Numbered from the stretch's first letter, positions 1-8,427 are shown. The stretch: DNA of 64,000 nt from Demequina sp. NBRC 110053 (GCF_002090095.1 NZ_BBRJ01000002.1:1240817-1304816), one strand, 5' to 3'. A program made the numbers and translations. Notes: a model not told the origin generated them from the sequence alone.

Positions 1-2
1 GC

Positions 3-347
3 GCAGGCCGGAAGAACATCGGCTCCGAGGCGCTGTCGGGCTACATGTTCACGTACGCCGACCGCCCCAATCCCGTGGGGCTGCTGGGGGCGATGTTCAT
101 CATCGAGGGCCTGGGGGCGCAAAGAGCCGCCGGGTGGGCCAGGCGCTTCCAGGAGGTGCTGGGCCTCGCGGACAGCCAGGTGCGGTTCATGATCTACCAC
201 CAGGAGGCCGACGCCGAGCACACGGGCAACCTCGAGGCGATCCTGAGCTCAGGGCTCATCGACGAGGAGGCCGCGGACGAGATCGTGCGCTGCGCCGAGG
301 TGGTGGCCCGCCTGTACGTGCTGCAGCTCGAGGAGCTGGATCGCTGA
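3..347 (+). CDS. Heme-oxygenase-like diiron (TenA/HDO-fold) protein, N-terminus outside window
   Basis: The open frame runs in from the left edge, so only the last about 114 residues are visible and the start is unknown. The helical stretch contains an IIEG glutamate followed about 40 residues later by YHQEADAEH, an H-x3-D-x2-H arrangement like the metal ligands of heme-oxygenase-like diiron oxidases and related iron-containing redox enzymes. That fold oxidises small molecules or fatty-acid-like substrates; the substrate here cannot be told. The stop is one base before the ATG of the next gene, so the two are very likely co-transcribed. The fold call is a motif-based inference from a partial protein. 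Confidence 0.5.
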   Translation, partial: AGRKNIGSEALSGYMFTYADRPNPVGLLGAMFIIEGLGAQRAAGWARRFQEVLGLADSQVRFMIYHQEADAEHTGNLEAILSSGLIDEEAADEIVRCAEVVARLYVLQLEELDR

Positions 348-348
348 C

Positions 349-1200
349 ATGGCCCCGCCACCCCGCTCCGACCCGAGCATGTGGGACGCGATCCACGCCG
401 ATCCGTCGGTGCCGCTCGACAGGTCGGTCGTGCGCCAGATCATCGACGACCAGCGCCGACCGTCACGCCGCTGGCTCTATCCCGTGGTGCGCATCCTGTC
501 CCGGGTCGCGATCGCGCTGATCTCCGTCGTCAAGCGCGTGCTGCCGTTCCGGTGGATGCCACTCAGGATGATGGACTGGCTGTGCGTGTGGTTCCTGCGC
601 CGCGGCGTCTCGCCCGACGCCGTCGAGCTGCTCGTGCGCCACTTCGTGGTCGAGACCAACCTCGTGAACTTCATCATCCGCAACACCCCGGTCGCGATGG
701 AGCCCGTGACGCTGCGACCCACGGCCCTCGCCGGCCTCGGCGACCAGGCCGTGGTGGAGCACGACGTCAACGTCTACGACGTGCTGATCGCGCTCGACCA
801 TGTGGAGCTCTCCCGGCCCTCGCGGCTCGACTTCGCTCAGCTCGACGTCCCGCCGCTCGACGCGGAACGCGGCCGGCGGCGACTGCTGCGCCTCGACATC
901 CAGACCGCGCTGTGCCTCATGAACATCCCGTTCTCCATGGCGCTCACGCTCGAGGAGTACCGTCGCGCCGTGCACTCGATCCGGTTCGACGACTCATTCC
1001 TCGAGATCCTGTCGGTGGTGACGGGCGACAGCACCTTCCGCCACTGGAAGATGGGCGGGATGAGCCTGTGGATGGACTCCAACGTGGACGTCCCCCAGAT
1101 GGTGTACCGCCACGCGCTCATCTGCGAGTACGCGCACGCCCATCTGGTGAAGCTGGCGGGTGGCTCCTACCCGCGCGAGACCGCGGTCGCATTCGACTGA
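349..1200 (+). CDS. Uncharacterised protein, partner of the diiron protein
   Basis: A 283-residue protein starting one base after the preceding stop. I do not recognise it with confidence; it resembles proteins deposited as domains of unknown function (possibly DUF6999). Residues about 45-65 hold a hydrophobic patch (VRILSRVAIALISVVKRVLP) followed by a tryptophan- and methionine-rich region around 70-85, suggesting membrane contact. The rest is acidic and looks soluble, with no signal peptide and no catalytic motif I can name. Tight coupling to the upstream heme-oxygenase-like gene suggests work on the same substrate. Function unknown. Confidence 0.7.
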   Translation: MAPPPRSDPSMWDAIHADPSVPLDRSVVRQIIDDQRRPSRRWLYPVVRILSRVAIALISVVKRVLPFRWMPLRMMDWLCVWFLRRGVSPDAVELLVRHFVVETNLVNFIIRNTPVAMEPVTLRPTALAGLGDQAVVEHDVNVYDVLIALDHVELSRPSRLDFAQLDVPPLDAERGRRRLLRLDIQTALCLMNIPFSMALTLEEYRRAVHSIRFDDSFLEILSVVTGDSTFRHWKMGGMSLWMDSNVDVPQMVYRHALICEYAHAHLVKLAGGSYPRETAVAFD

Positions 1201-1271
1201 CCCCCCAGTCGTCGAGGAACGTGCGCGACCGCCTGCGACGAGCCCCCTCACCTGCGCGTGGCGTCGCTCAC

Positions 1272-1324
1272 CACGGGTGAACGAGACCGCCCGTGCATGA
1301 CCACCCGCTGAACGTCTCGTGAAC
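1272..1324 (-). promoter_or_regulatory. Candidate PHO box (PhoP-type direct repeats)
   Basis: Read on the minus strand, GTTCACGAGAC (1324-1314) is followed directly by GTTCAGCGGGT (1313-1303): two adjacent 11-base units each starting GTTCA, as in actinobacterial PhoP boxes. A third GTTCACC lies at 1282-1276, two bases out of register. The site is 113 bases or more upstream of the secreted metallophosphoesterase gene. Phosphate control is inferred only. Confidence 0.3.
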
Positions 1325-1436
1325 CTTCCGCAGACGCGCCCCGCGGCGCATTGATCGGCGCCCGGCGTCACGCTGACATGGGACCGAACGGCGCCGGCAG
1401 AGACGCTGCCGGGGCCGCCGAGGAGCTGCTGCGACC

Positions 1437-4400
1437 GTGCCCCGTCTCATCGCCCGCCTGACGTCGACCGCCGCCATCACCGTCCTCGCCTGCGCAGGGG
1501 CGACCGTGCTCTCGGAGCCGGCCGGCGCATCGGCCCTTCCCCTGCGGCCCCTCGCCGAGCCGGAGCGGTACGCGCCCATCATCCAGGTCACCGAGATCGC
1601 GGCGGACAGCCCCAACATCGCCGGCACCGACGCCTACGAGTTCATCGAGGTGGTCAACGCCTCTGATGCGCCGCTCGCCTGGGACGACTTCGCCGTGCGA
1701 TACGTGACTCCGCTCGCCAACCTGTCGACGCGCACGCACCACCATTGGCCCACCGTCGGGCCTGCGCCCGTTCTCGAGCCAGGCGACGCGCTCGTGCTGT
1801 GGGTGCGCACACCGGCGAACGCGCACCTCACCGTCGCGGACTTCAACGCGGCGTACGGCACCGCTCTCAAGGAGGGCGACACGCTCGTGCGCGTCGAGGG
1901 ACCTGGCATGGCGAACGCGGCGATGCGCGGCATCGAGGTGGTCACGCAGGCGGGGCTGTCGGTGTCGAGGGCGTACTACAACGTCGACTCGGACAGGGAT
2001 ACGGGAAGCGGGCTTGGCATGCACTTTGGCCACACGGCCGATGCGCACGCGGCCCAGCCGCCGCGAGGACTCGGCGCGGCTTCCCCCGGCGTGGTGGAGT
2101 CAGCGCAGACCGGCCGGGTGGTCGCGGCGCCGGCAGCCGGCGACGCCCCCATGCTCGCGCACGAGCCGCGCTCCGCGTTCGTGCCGGGCAGGCCCGTCAA
2201 CCTCGAGGTATGGGCGGAGGACGACGGGCTGCTGATGACGCTCGGCATCGAGTGGTGGAGCGATCGGGATCCCGAGCCCCGCGTGCGCCGCCTCGAGACG
2301 GACGAGCTGGGCCTCGCGCACGTGACCCTGGGCGCGACCGAGACGATCGCGCGCGAGCGGATCCACTACCGGATCGCTGCGACCGACGGGTTCTCCTCGA
2401 CGGAGACCGACGTCCACACGATCACCAGCGCGGTCGCACCGGCGCCCGTCACGGTGCGCCACGTCGACTCGTCCCCGGTTGAGGCGGAGCCGTGGGTCGC
2501 CTCCGAAGCCCTGCAGCCCGTGGCTGTGCGTGATCCGTCGAGAGCGGGCGACGCCGTGACGGGCCAGACTCTCGTGGTCGCCGCGGCAGCTGACCAGGGC
2601 GACGTCGCGATCGCGATCGACGGAGAGCGCGCAGCGAGCCAGCCGTCGCTCGCGCACGAGCCCGTGCTCGCGTTCGAGGCGACGCTCACCGACGACTACT
2701 TCCGCAACGGCGTGATGCTCGGCGACCAGGTGCTCAGCGTGTTCGACGTCGGCACCTACGGGGACCAGGCGACCATCGAGACGCTCGTGCCCCTGAGGGC
2801 GGTGCGGCCCGGCGAACCGGTGACGCTGACCATCATGTCGGGCACGAAGGCCCTCACCGGGCCCGACCCGCAGGAGGGCAACGACGACTTCGCGGTGAGC
2901 GACGTGCGACTCGTGCTGCCCGACGGCTCCGCGCTGCGACCGTTGGAGGATCGCCACCCGGAGGCCTGGGCCGCGGTGGGTGACGGCGCCCGTGCGGCGG
3001 CAACGGTGGACGCGACGTTCGTCGTGCCGCCCGCGGCATTCACGGCGGCTGCCCACCGCTGGGACACGACGCGTGCCGGGGACGGCCCACACTCGGTCAC
3101 GGCCACCGCATCCTCCGGCCGCGCCGAGGTGGAGCTGCTGGTCGACACCACCGCACCCCAGCTCACGCCAAGCATCGAGCCCGGCGCCGTCGTTCGCGGC
3201 GAGGTCACCGTCGATGTCGCGGCGACCGACGCTGGAGCGGGCGTGGCCGCGGTCGAGGCGACGCTTGACGGCCGCGCCGTCACGCTGCCCATCACCATGT
3301 CCTCGCTCGCCGATGCGCCAGGTGAGCGCCGCCTCGTCGTGACGGCGCGCGACCGCGAGGGCAACGCCAATACGGCCACCGTGCCGTTCATGATCCCGGA
3401 CGAGCACCCGACCATCGAGGTCGGGGTCGACGGCGCAGACCTGCAGGCGACGGCACGCGATGGCGCGGGCGACGCGCTCGAGGTCACGATGGCGCTCGGA
3501 GCGTCCCTGGCGATCGGGTCAGACGTGTCCGTCGCGAGTGGCGCAACGAGTGACTCGGCGGCGGTCGATCGCGTCGACGCACGCCCGGCGAGCGCGAGCG
3601 AGAGCACGGCGCTGACGGCGATCGACGGCGACGTGGTCGCCGTCGAGCCGGGCGACGGACTGCCATACCAGCTGATCGAGGCGTCAATTCCCGAGGGAGC
3701 CGAGGACGCGAGCCTGCGGCTGAGATGGGATGGGGAGGCGAACGGCGATGCCAGGCTGATGCTGCGCGTGCTCTCCCCCGGACGGGGCGGCAGCGCCGAT
3801 GCGTGGGTCGAGGTGGACTCCGTCGTGACCCCCTCTGGCGAGGGCGCGCACCCCGTCGCGCTCGACGCCGTCGTCCCCGTCGAGCAGTACGCCGTCGACG
3901 GCATCATGACGGCGCTCGTGCAGCACACCGACGGGTACGCGGGCGAGGACCTCTCCACGCGCGCGAGCACGGTGGCACCGCACCACCCGGACGACACGCC
4001 GCGCCCCGAGTACGACTTCACGATCGCGTGGGAGTCCGATACGCAGTACTACAACGCGCGGCCCGACATCCATGACCGGCAGCTGTCGATCCACGACTTC
4101 CTGCTGAGCCGGCGCGAGCAGCTGAACCTGCAGTACGTGGTCCACACCGGAGACATCGTCGACCTGTCCTCCGACGAGCCGCAGTGGCTGCGCGCCGAGG
4201 AGGCATACGCCGCCTTCGACCGTGCAAACCTGCCCTATGGAGTGCTGGCCGGCAACCACGACGTGGATCAGCAGTCCGGCGACTACTCCGACTTCTCCCG
4301 ATGGTTCGGCGACCAACGATTCCAGCACCGCCCCTGGTACGGCGGGAATCACGAGGGCAATCGCGGGCACTACGACCTCATCACCGTCGGCGGCGTCGAC

Positions 4401-5123
4401 CTGATGTTCGTGTACATGGGCTGGGGCGCGGGCGACGAGCAGATCGCCTGGCTGAATGAGGTGCTCGCCCGGCATCCTGAGCGTGTGGCGGTGCTCGCGC
4501 TGCACGAGTACATGCTCACCACGGGCGGCCTCGGGATCGTCCCCCAGCGCATCCACGACGAGGTGGTCGCGACCAACCCCAATGTGCGCATGGTGATGAG
4601 CGGTCACTATCACGACGCGTTCACGAGGACCGATCGGTTCGACGATGACGGCGACGGCACGGACGACCGCACCGTCACGTCCATGCTGTTCGACTATCAG
4701 GACCTGCCGAACGGCGGCGAGGGCTACCTGCGCCTGCTCCACTTCGATCACGACGGTGGCCGCATCCTGGTGCGCACCTACTCGGACTTCCTCGCCGACT
4801 ACTCGGCGGTCCACCCGTCGCTGTCCGATGAGCACCAGGAGTTCGAGATCTCGTACGCCGACGCGGGCATCGCCGTGGAGCCCACCTTGCTGCGCGCGGA
4901 CGCGGTGCGCGCGGACATCCTGACCGACTCGGTGATCGCGCGGTTCGATGAGGTGACGTCAGGTGAATCGGTCACCGCCCGCCGCCAGGACTCATCCTGG
5001 TACGCCCGCGCGGTCGACCCTCACGGCGCTGTCGCGATCAGCGACGTCGTCGCTGGCGATGAATCGGAGGCGCCGCCCGCACTGCGCGCGCTGCGGGCCG
5101 CCAGCGCACACGGGTCCTCCTGA
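1437..5123 (+). CDS. Secreted multidomain metallophosphoesterase with lamin-tail domain
   Basis: A 1228-residue exported protein. GTG at 1437 is preceded by GAGGAG at 1420-1425. Residues 1-32 form a signal peptide (arginine, hydrophobic core, AGASA). Residues about 42-140 look like a lamin-tail (LTD) domain (IIQVTEIAADSPN, YEFIEVVNASD). Around 570-650 is an Ig-like domain (DTTAPQLTPSIEPG). Residues about 858-1120 are a calcineurin-like metallophosphoesterase with GDIVD, GNHD and SGHYHD motifs; the first metal motif is DTQ rather than the usual DxH. No LPXTG or C-terminal membrane anchor is seen, so it is probably released or wall-associated by its domains. Likely cleaves extracellular phosphoesters; substrate unknown. 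Confidence 0.85.
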   Translation: MPRLIARLTSTAAITVLACAGATVLSEPAGASALPLRPLAEPERYAPIIQVTEIAADSPNIAGTDAYEFIEVVNASDAPLAWDDFAVRYVTPLANLSTRTHHHWPTVGPAPVLEPGDALVLWVRTPANAHLTVADFNAAYGTALKEGDTLVRVEGPGMANAAMRGIEVVTQAGLSVSRAYYNVDSDRDTGSGLGMHFGHTADAHAAQPPRGLGAASPGVVESAQTGRVVAAPAAGDAPMLAHEPRSAFVPGRPVNLEVWAEDDGLLMTLGIEWWSDRDPEPRVRRLETDELGLAHVTLGATETIARERIHYRIAATDGFSSTETDVHTITSAVAPAPVTVRHVDSSPVEAEPWVASEALQPVAVRDPSRAGDAVTGQTLVVAAAADQGDVAIAIDGERAASQPSLAHEPVLAFEATLTDDYFRNGVMLGDQVLSVFDVGTYGDQATIETLVPLRAVRPGEPVTLTIMSGTKALTGPDPQEGNDDFAVSDVRLVLPDGSALRPLEDRHPEAWAAVGDGARAAATVDATFVVPPAAFTAAAHRWDTTRAGDGPHSVTATASSGRAEVELLVDTTAPQLTPSIEPGAVVRGEVTVDVAATDAGAGVAAVEATLDGRAVTLPITMSSLADAPGERRLVVTARDREGNANTATVPFMIPDEHPTIEVGVDGADLQATARDGAGDALEVTMALGASLAIGSDVSVASGATSDSAAVDRVDARPASASESTALTAIDGDVVAVEPGDGLPYQLIEASIPEGAEDASLRLRWDGEANGDARLMLRVLSPGRGGSADAWVEVDSVVTPSGEGAHPVALDAVVPVEQYAVDGIMTALVQHTDGYAGEDLSTRASTVAPHHPDDTPRPEYDFTIAWESDTQYYNARPDIHDRQLSIHDFLLSRREQLNLQYVVHTGDIVDLSSDEPQWLRAEEAYAAFDRANLPYGVLAGNHDVDQQSGDYSDFSRWFGDQRFQHRPWYGGNHEGNRGHYDLITVGGVDLMFVYMGWGAGDEQIAWLNEVLARHPERVAVLALHEYMLTTGGLGIVPQRIHDEVVATNPNVRMVMSGHYHDAFTRTDRFDDDGDGTDDRTVTSMLFDYQDLPNGGEGYLRLLHFDHDGGRILVRTYSDFLADYSAVHPSLSDEHQEFEISYADAGIAVEPTLLRADAVRADILTDSVIARFDEVTSGESVTARRQDSSWYARAVDPHGAVAISDVVAGDESEAPPALRALRAASAHGSS

Positions 5124-5167
5124 GCCCCAGCCCAACGGCCGAGCGGACGACGAACCTCTCCGCGACG

Positions 5168-5206
5168 CACGAACGCCCCGCGCCGCATGTGGCCGGGGCG
5201 TTCGTG
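5168..5206. terminator. Bidirectional hairpin terminator
   Basis: Perfect 13-base inverted repeat (CACGAACGCCCCG at 5168-5180, complement at 5194-5206) between the convergent metallophosphoesterase and LEA-like genes. No long T-run, as is common at high GC. Confidence 0.7.
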
Positions 5207-5216
5207 GTGAGTCGGT

Positions 5217-6263
5217 CTACTTCTTGGCGCTGCCGCCCGTCCTCTTGGTGGCCGACGACGCGGTCGACTTCGCGGCGGACTTGGCGGTGCCCGTCGTCTT
5301 CTTGGCCTCGGTCGCGGTGGTCTTCGCGGCCTCGCTCGCGGCCTCCTGCGCGTCCTCCCAGACGTCCTCGGCGTCATCGATGGTGCTGGTGGCTGCGGCG
5401 GAGGCGCGCTCGCGAGCCTCGTCGACCGAGCCGCGCAGCTTCGCCACCTCGCTGTTCGCCGAGTCGCGCACCTTCGAGGCGGATGAGCCAGCCTGGTCGG
5501 CGAGCCTCTTGCCCTGCTCGACGGCGGTGTCCTTGACGCGCTCGTAGGCGGGCCCGGCCTGCTCCTTCACCTTGTCGACGTAGGGTCCGGCCTGGTCCTT
5601 GACCTTGTCGTACGTGGGACCGGCCTGCTCCTTGACGGCCGCGGCCGCGGTCGCCGCCGCGCCACCCGCCTTCTTGGCGGCCTCGACCGCTGCATCCGTC
5701 GCCTTGTTGACGTTGTCGCGCAGCTGCTGCTTGAAGTCACCCTCGCCGGTGAGCTCCCACTCGTCGTCCTCGCCCGCCCACTCATCTCGGCCGGGGTCGC
5801 GGCGCGCCCACACCACGAGCGCGGCGGCGGCGGCGCCAGCGAGCACGATCGGGATGAGCACCTTGCCGACCGAGCGGCCCTTGGGCTCGTCCTCGTGCGC
5901 GGCGTTCTCGACCGCTCCGATGGCAGCGGGGATCGCCGCGCCCACGATGGCGGCGTGAGCGATGTCCACCCACTGGGTCGCCTTGTCGCCGGCCTTGCGC
6001 ACGTACGGCTCCGCCTTGAGCGCGCCTTGGTGGTAGGCCCGCTTGGCGCGAGGCTTGGCCCACGCCTTGGCCTTGTCGTACTGAGGCCCCGCCCAGTCCT
6101 TGGCCTTGTCGTACTGGGGGCCGGCCCAGGCCTGCGCCTTCGCTGCGGCGTCCTTGGCGTGGTGCGCGGCCTGCTCGGCGGCGGCCTTGGCACTTGCGGC
6201 GGCCTCCTCGGCCTGCGCGCGGTACTTGTCGACGTCCTTGCTCAGGTCCTTCTTCCGTCCCAC
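5217..6263 (-). CDS. LEA/apolipoprotein-like repeat membrane protein
   Basis: About 348 residues. A GTG at 6263 has GGAGGT six bases upstream (6270-6275), a better start than the GTG at 6287. The N-terminal third and the middle carry Ala/Lys-rich amphipathic helix repeats (AGPQYDKAKDWAGPQYDKAK; KEQAGPTYDKVKDQAGPYV) like LEA and apolipoprotein A/E repeats. A transmembrane helix follows SVGKVL near residue 140 (IPIVLAGAAAAALVVWA). The C-terminus is a lysine/alanine/threonine tail resembling histone H1. Probably a membrane-tethered, stress-related or membrane-binding protein. No enzymatic motif; exact role unknown. Convergent with the phosphoesterase gene. Confidence 0.75.
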   Translation of the reverse strand: MGRKKDLSKDVDKYRAQAEEAAASAKAAAEQAAHHAKDAAAKAQAWAGPQYDKAKDWAGPQYDKAKAWAKPRAKRAYHQGALKAEPYVRKAGDKATQWVDIAHAAIVGAAIPAAIGAVENAAHEDEPKGRSVGKVLIPIVLAGAAAAALVVWARRDPGRDEWAGEDDEWELTGEGDFKQQLRDNVNKATDAAVEAAKKAGGAAATAAAAVKEQAGPTYDKVKDQAGPYVDKVKEQAGPAYERVKDTAVEQGKRLADQAGSSASKVRDSANSEVAKLRGSVDEARERASAAATSTIDDAEDVWEDAQEAASEAAKTTATEAKKTTGTAKSAAKSTASSATKRTGGSAKK

Positions 6264-6356
6264 TGGTCTACCTCCATCGGTGTGCACGGGCGTTCCTGAT
6301 CCTTCATCTTGTCACCTACGAGGTAGGAACACCACTGGCGTGGGAGAATGTTCCGC

Positions 6357-6893
6357 ATGATCGCAACAGTAGAGACCACCGCAGGCGAAATCCGCATCGA
6401 ACTGCTCCCGAACGACGCCCCCGCCACCGTCAAGAACTTCGTCGGTCTCGCGACCGGCGAGAAGGAGTGGACGGACCCCGAGACCGGCGAGAAGAGCACG
6501 GAGCCCTTCTACAACGGCCTGGTGTTCCACCGCGTGATCGCGGGCTTTATGATCCAGGGCGGCTGCCCCGAGGGCACCGGCACCGGCGGCCCCGGCTACA
6601 CCTTCGACGACGAGATCCACCCCAACAACCAGTTCTCCGAGCCCTACCTGCTCGCTATGGCCAATGCGGGGAAGCGCCTCAACCCCATCACCGGGAAGCC
6701 CGGCGGCACCAACGGCTCGCAGTTCTTCATCACTGTCGCTCAGACGCCCCACCTGAACCAGGGCCACACAATCTTCGGCAAGGTCGCTGACGACGAGTCC
6801 AAGGCCGTGGTCGACAAGATCGCCTCCACGCCGGTCGACGGCCGCGACCGTCCGCTCGAGGACGTCATGATCACGGGCGTCACCGTCTCCTGA
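6357..6893 (+). CDS. ppiA: Peptidyl-prolyl cis-trans isomerase, cyclophilin type
   Basis: 178 residues, a single cyclophilin domain catalysing proline isomerisation in the cytoplasm (no signal peptide). Core motifs include FHRVIAGFMIQGG (catalytic Arg/Phe region), NTNGSQFFIT-like GGTNGSQFFITV and TIFGKV. ATG at 6357 gives the usual N-terminus MIATVETTAGEI with GGGAG ten bases upstream; the in-frame ATG at 6348 has only one base after the same GGGAG. It stands at the head of the origin-proximal cluster, as in mycobacteria, followed seven bases later by the rhomboid gene. Confidence 0.95.
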   Translation: MIATVETTAGEIRIELLPNDAPATVKNFVGLATGEKEWTDPETGEKSTEPFYNGLVFHRVIAGFMIQGGCPEGTGTGGPGYTFDDEIHPNNQFSEPYLLAMANAGKRLNPITGKPGGTNGSQFFITVAQTPHLNQGHTIFGKVADDESKAVVDKIASTPVDGRDRPLEDVMITGVTVS

Positions 6894-6900
6894 GGCTCGT

Positions 6901-7731
6901 GTGACCGATCAGCCGGGGGCGCCCGCCGCCCCCACGTGCCCGCGCCACCCCGACCGCGTCTCCTACGTACGGTGCCAGCGCTGCGAGCGCCCCGCGTGTC
7001 CGGAGTGCCAGCGGCCGGCGGCGGTGGGAGTGCTGTGCGTCGACTGCCTCAAGCAGGCGCAGTCGCAGGCTCGCCCGGTGCGCTCCCGGCTGGGCTTCAC
7101 GGCGACGGCCGGCCCGCCGCTGGCTACGTACGCGCTGATCGCGATCAACGTGGCGGTGTACCTGCTGGGTCCGGTCCTGCTCGGGGATGCGTTCCCCGGC
7201 TCGTGGGCGCTCTGGCCGGACGCGACGCAGATGGACGCCGCGCGCTACATCGACGTGGGCACGGAGTGGTACCGGTGGGTCACCGCCGGCTTCATCCACT
7301 TCAGCCTGCTGCACATCGGCATGAACATGCTCGCGCTGTGGCAGCTGGGCCAGGTTCTCGAGCCAGCGCTCGGCCGGTGGCGGTTCGTGGGCCTGTACGC
7401 GGGCTCCCTGCTGGGCAGCTCAGCGGCGGTCGAGATCATCGGCACCGGCGGGACGCTGACGGCTGTCGGGGGCGCTTCGGGCGCGATCTTCGGCCTGCTC
7501 GCGGCCTACGGCATCATCCTCAAGCGCCTGCGCCTGCCCTACACGCAGATCCTGGTGATCGCCGCGATCTTCATCGGCGCCCCGCTCGTCTCCGACCTCA
7601 TCCCCGGATTCGGGTTCTTCGCGGGCCTGTCCTGGCAGGGGCACCTGGGCGGCGCCATCGCGGGCGCCATCATCATGCTGGTGATGTTCCGCGGCGTCGA
7701 CCGCCGCGAGAAGGCCGCACCACCTAGCTGA
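6901..7731 (+). CDS. Rhomboid family intramembrane serine protease with N-terminal zinc-binding motif
   Basis: 276 residues from GTG 6901. Residues about 13-50 hold a cysteine/histidine B-box-like zinc finger (CPRHP...CQRC...CPEC...CVDC). Six or so membrane helices follow. The rhomboid catalytic serine lies in GGASGAIFG (about residue 192) and the catalytic histidine in QGHLGGAIAG (about 246), both intact; HIGMNMLAL supplies the conserved HxxxN motif. Cleaves membrane-embedded substrates; none is identifiable here. Conserved neighbour of ppiA and crgA in Actinobacteria. Confidence 0.93.
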   Translation: MTDQPGAPAAPTCPRHPDRVSYVRCQRCERPACPECQRPAAVGVLCVDCLKQAQSQARPVRSRLGFTATAGPPLATYALIAINVAVYLLGPVLLGDAFPGSWALWPDATQMDAARYIDVGTEWYRWVTAGFIHFSLLHIGMNMLALWQLGQVLEPALGRWRFVGLYAGSLLGSSAAVEIIGTGGTLTAVGGASGAIFGLLAAYGIILKRLRLPYTQILVIAAIFIGAPLVSDLIPGFGFFAGLSWQGHLGGAIAGAIIMLVMFRGVDRREKAAPPS

Positions 7732-7749
7732 CACGGCCGCGTTCACCCC

Positions 7750-7763
7750 GCCCGCGCATCGGC
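7750..7763 (-). repeat. Dispersed 14-mer repeat, copy 1
   Basis: Reverse-strand copy of GCCGATGCGCGGGC, which occurs 11 times exactly in this window: seven copies in gaps between genes, one in the 5' leader of the thi operon, one just after the gcvH stop and two inside gene ends. This copy follows the rhomboid stop codon. Function unknown. Confidence 0.75.
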
Positions 7764-7790
7764 GCTGCGCTCCTCATTCCGCGCTGCCCC

Positions 7791-7894
7791 GTACCGCTCA
7801 ACACACACCCGTGAATGAAGTGCCGGGAGCGACGGGTGCGCTTGCCCACCCGTCACGGCTGCCCCACCCGTCACCGCTGTGTGTTGAGCGGTAC
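7791..7894. repeat. 16-base perfect inverted repeat with nested repeats
   Basis: GTACCGCTCAACACAC (7791-7806) is exactly complementary to 7879-7894, with 72 bases between. Inside, GACGGGT and two CCCACCCGTCAC copies can form a smaller hairpin. It lies between the convergent rhomboid and crgA genes, so it may be a bidirectional terminator or structured RNA. The 303-base gap (7732-8034) holds only this, the 14-mer and the DnaA-like region. Confidence 0.6.
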
Positions 7895-7927
7895 GCCGCC
7901 GAGGGCCCAATCGGCCGATGCGGTCGC

Positions 7928-8009
7928 GGCGCTGTCCCCAGCGTCATCCCCACTGTGAATGACACGGGTGTAGTTATCCCCAGCGCTGTCCACAACGGGG
8001 GATAACTAC
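7928..8009. other. Cluster of DnaA-box-like sequences with 12-base inverted repeat
   Basis: GTAGTTATCCCC (7970-7981) is complementary to 7998-8009. The arms contain TTATCCCC (one mismatch to TTATCCACA) and the loop holds CTGTCCACA (one mismatch to the actinobacterial DnaA box TTGTCCACA). CTGTCCCCA and TCATCCCCA lie just upstream. DnaA binding is an inference from similarity; the true origin would be near dnaA, which is not in this window. Confidence 0.35.
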
Positions 8010-8034
8010 AGGGGTGTAACTCCGGGGCGGCGCG

Positions 8035-8286
8035 CTACTTCCAGCGCGTGAACAGCACCATCGCGGCGGCCATGAACGCGAATCCCACGAGGAGGTTCGC
8101 GTCGCCGATGGGCGCCGGCCACTGGCCCTTCGAGATGTAGTAGACGACGATCCACACGGGGCCGATGACCAGCAGCGTCACCGCCGTCGGCAGCAGCCAC
8201 CTGGGGTTGTCCGACTCAGGCTTGCCCACGTTGCGGGGTGCCTTGTAGGCCTGATTGTCGTCGTCACGCTTCTTCTTGAGGGCCAC
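8035..8286 (-). CDS. crgA: Cell division protein CrgA
   Basis: 83 residues from GTG 8286, with GGAG seven bases upstream. A charged N-terminus (KKKRDDDNQ), then two transmembrane helices (LLPTAVTLLVIGPVWIVVYYI and LLVGFAFMAAAMVLF) and the GKPESDNPRWLLP junction typical of CrgA. CrgA is a small septal membrane protein that interacts with FtsZ, FtsQ and penicillin-binding proteins and helps coordinate septum formation. Its place between rhomboid and sortase/trpG is the conserved actinobacterial arrangement. Convergent with the rhomboid gene. Confidence 0.92.
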   Translation of the reverse strand: MALKKKRDDDNQAYKAPRNVGKPESDNPRWLLPTAVTLLVIGPVWIVVYYISKGQWPAPIGDANLLVGFAFMAAAMVLFTRWK

Positions 8287-8427
8287 GCTGCTGCTCCATG
8301 CTCTGCCGATGCCCGTCGCGCGGGCCTTCCTGGTGACCAGCGTACCTATGCGGGCCCATGGATCGTCGCAGTGGCGCACCGCGGCCGACCACTGTGCTCA
8401 TGCGTGCTCGCGTACGCTTGAGACACC

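Noticed and set aside
7811..8005. 64-codon frame between rhomboid and crgA
   Set aside because: Lies over the inverted repeats; proline/histidine-rich with no start signal.
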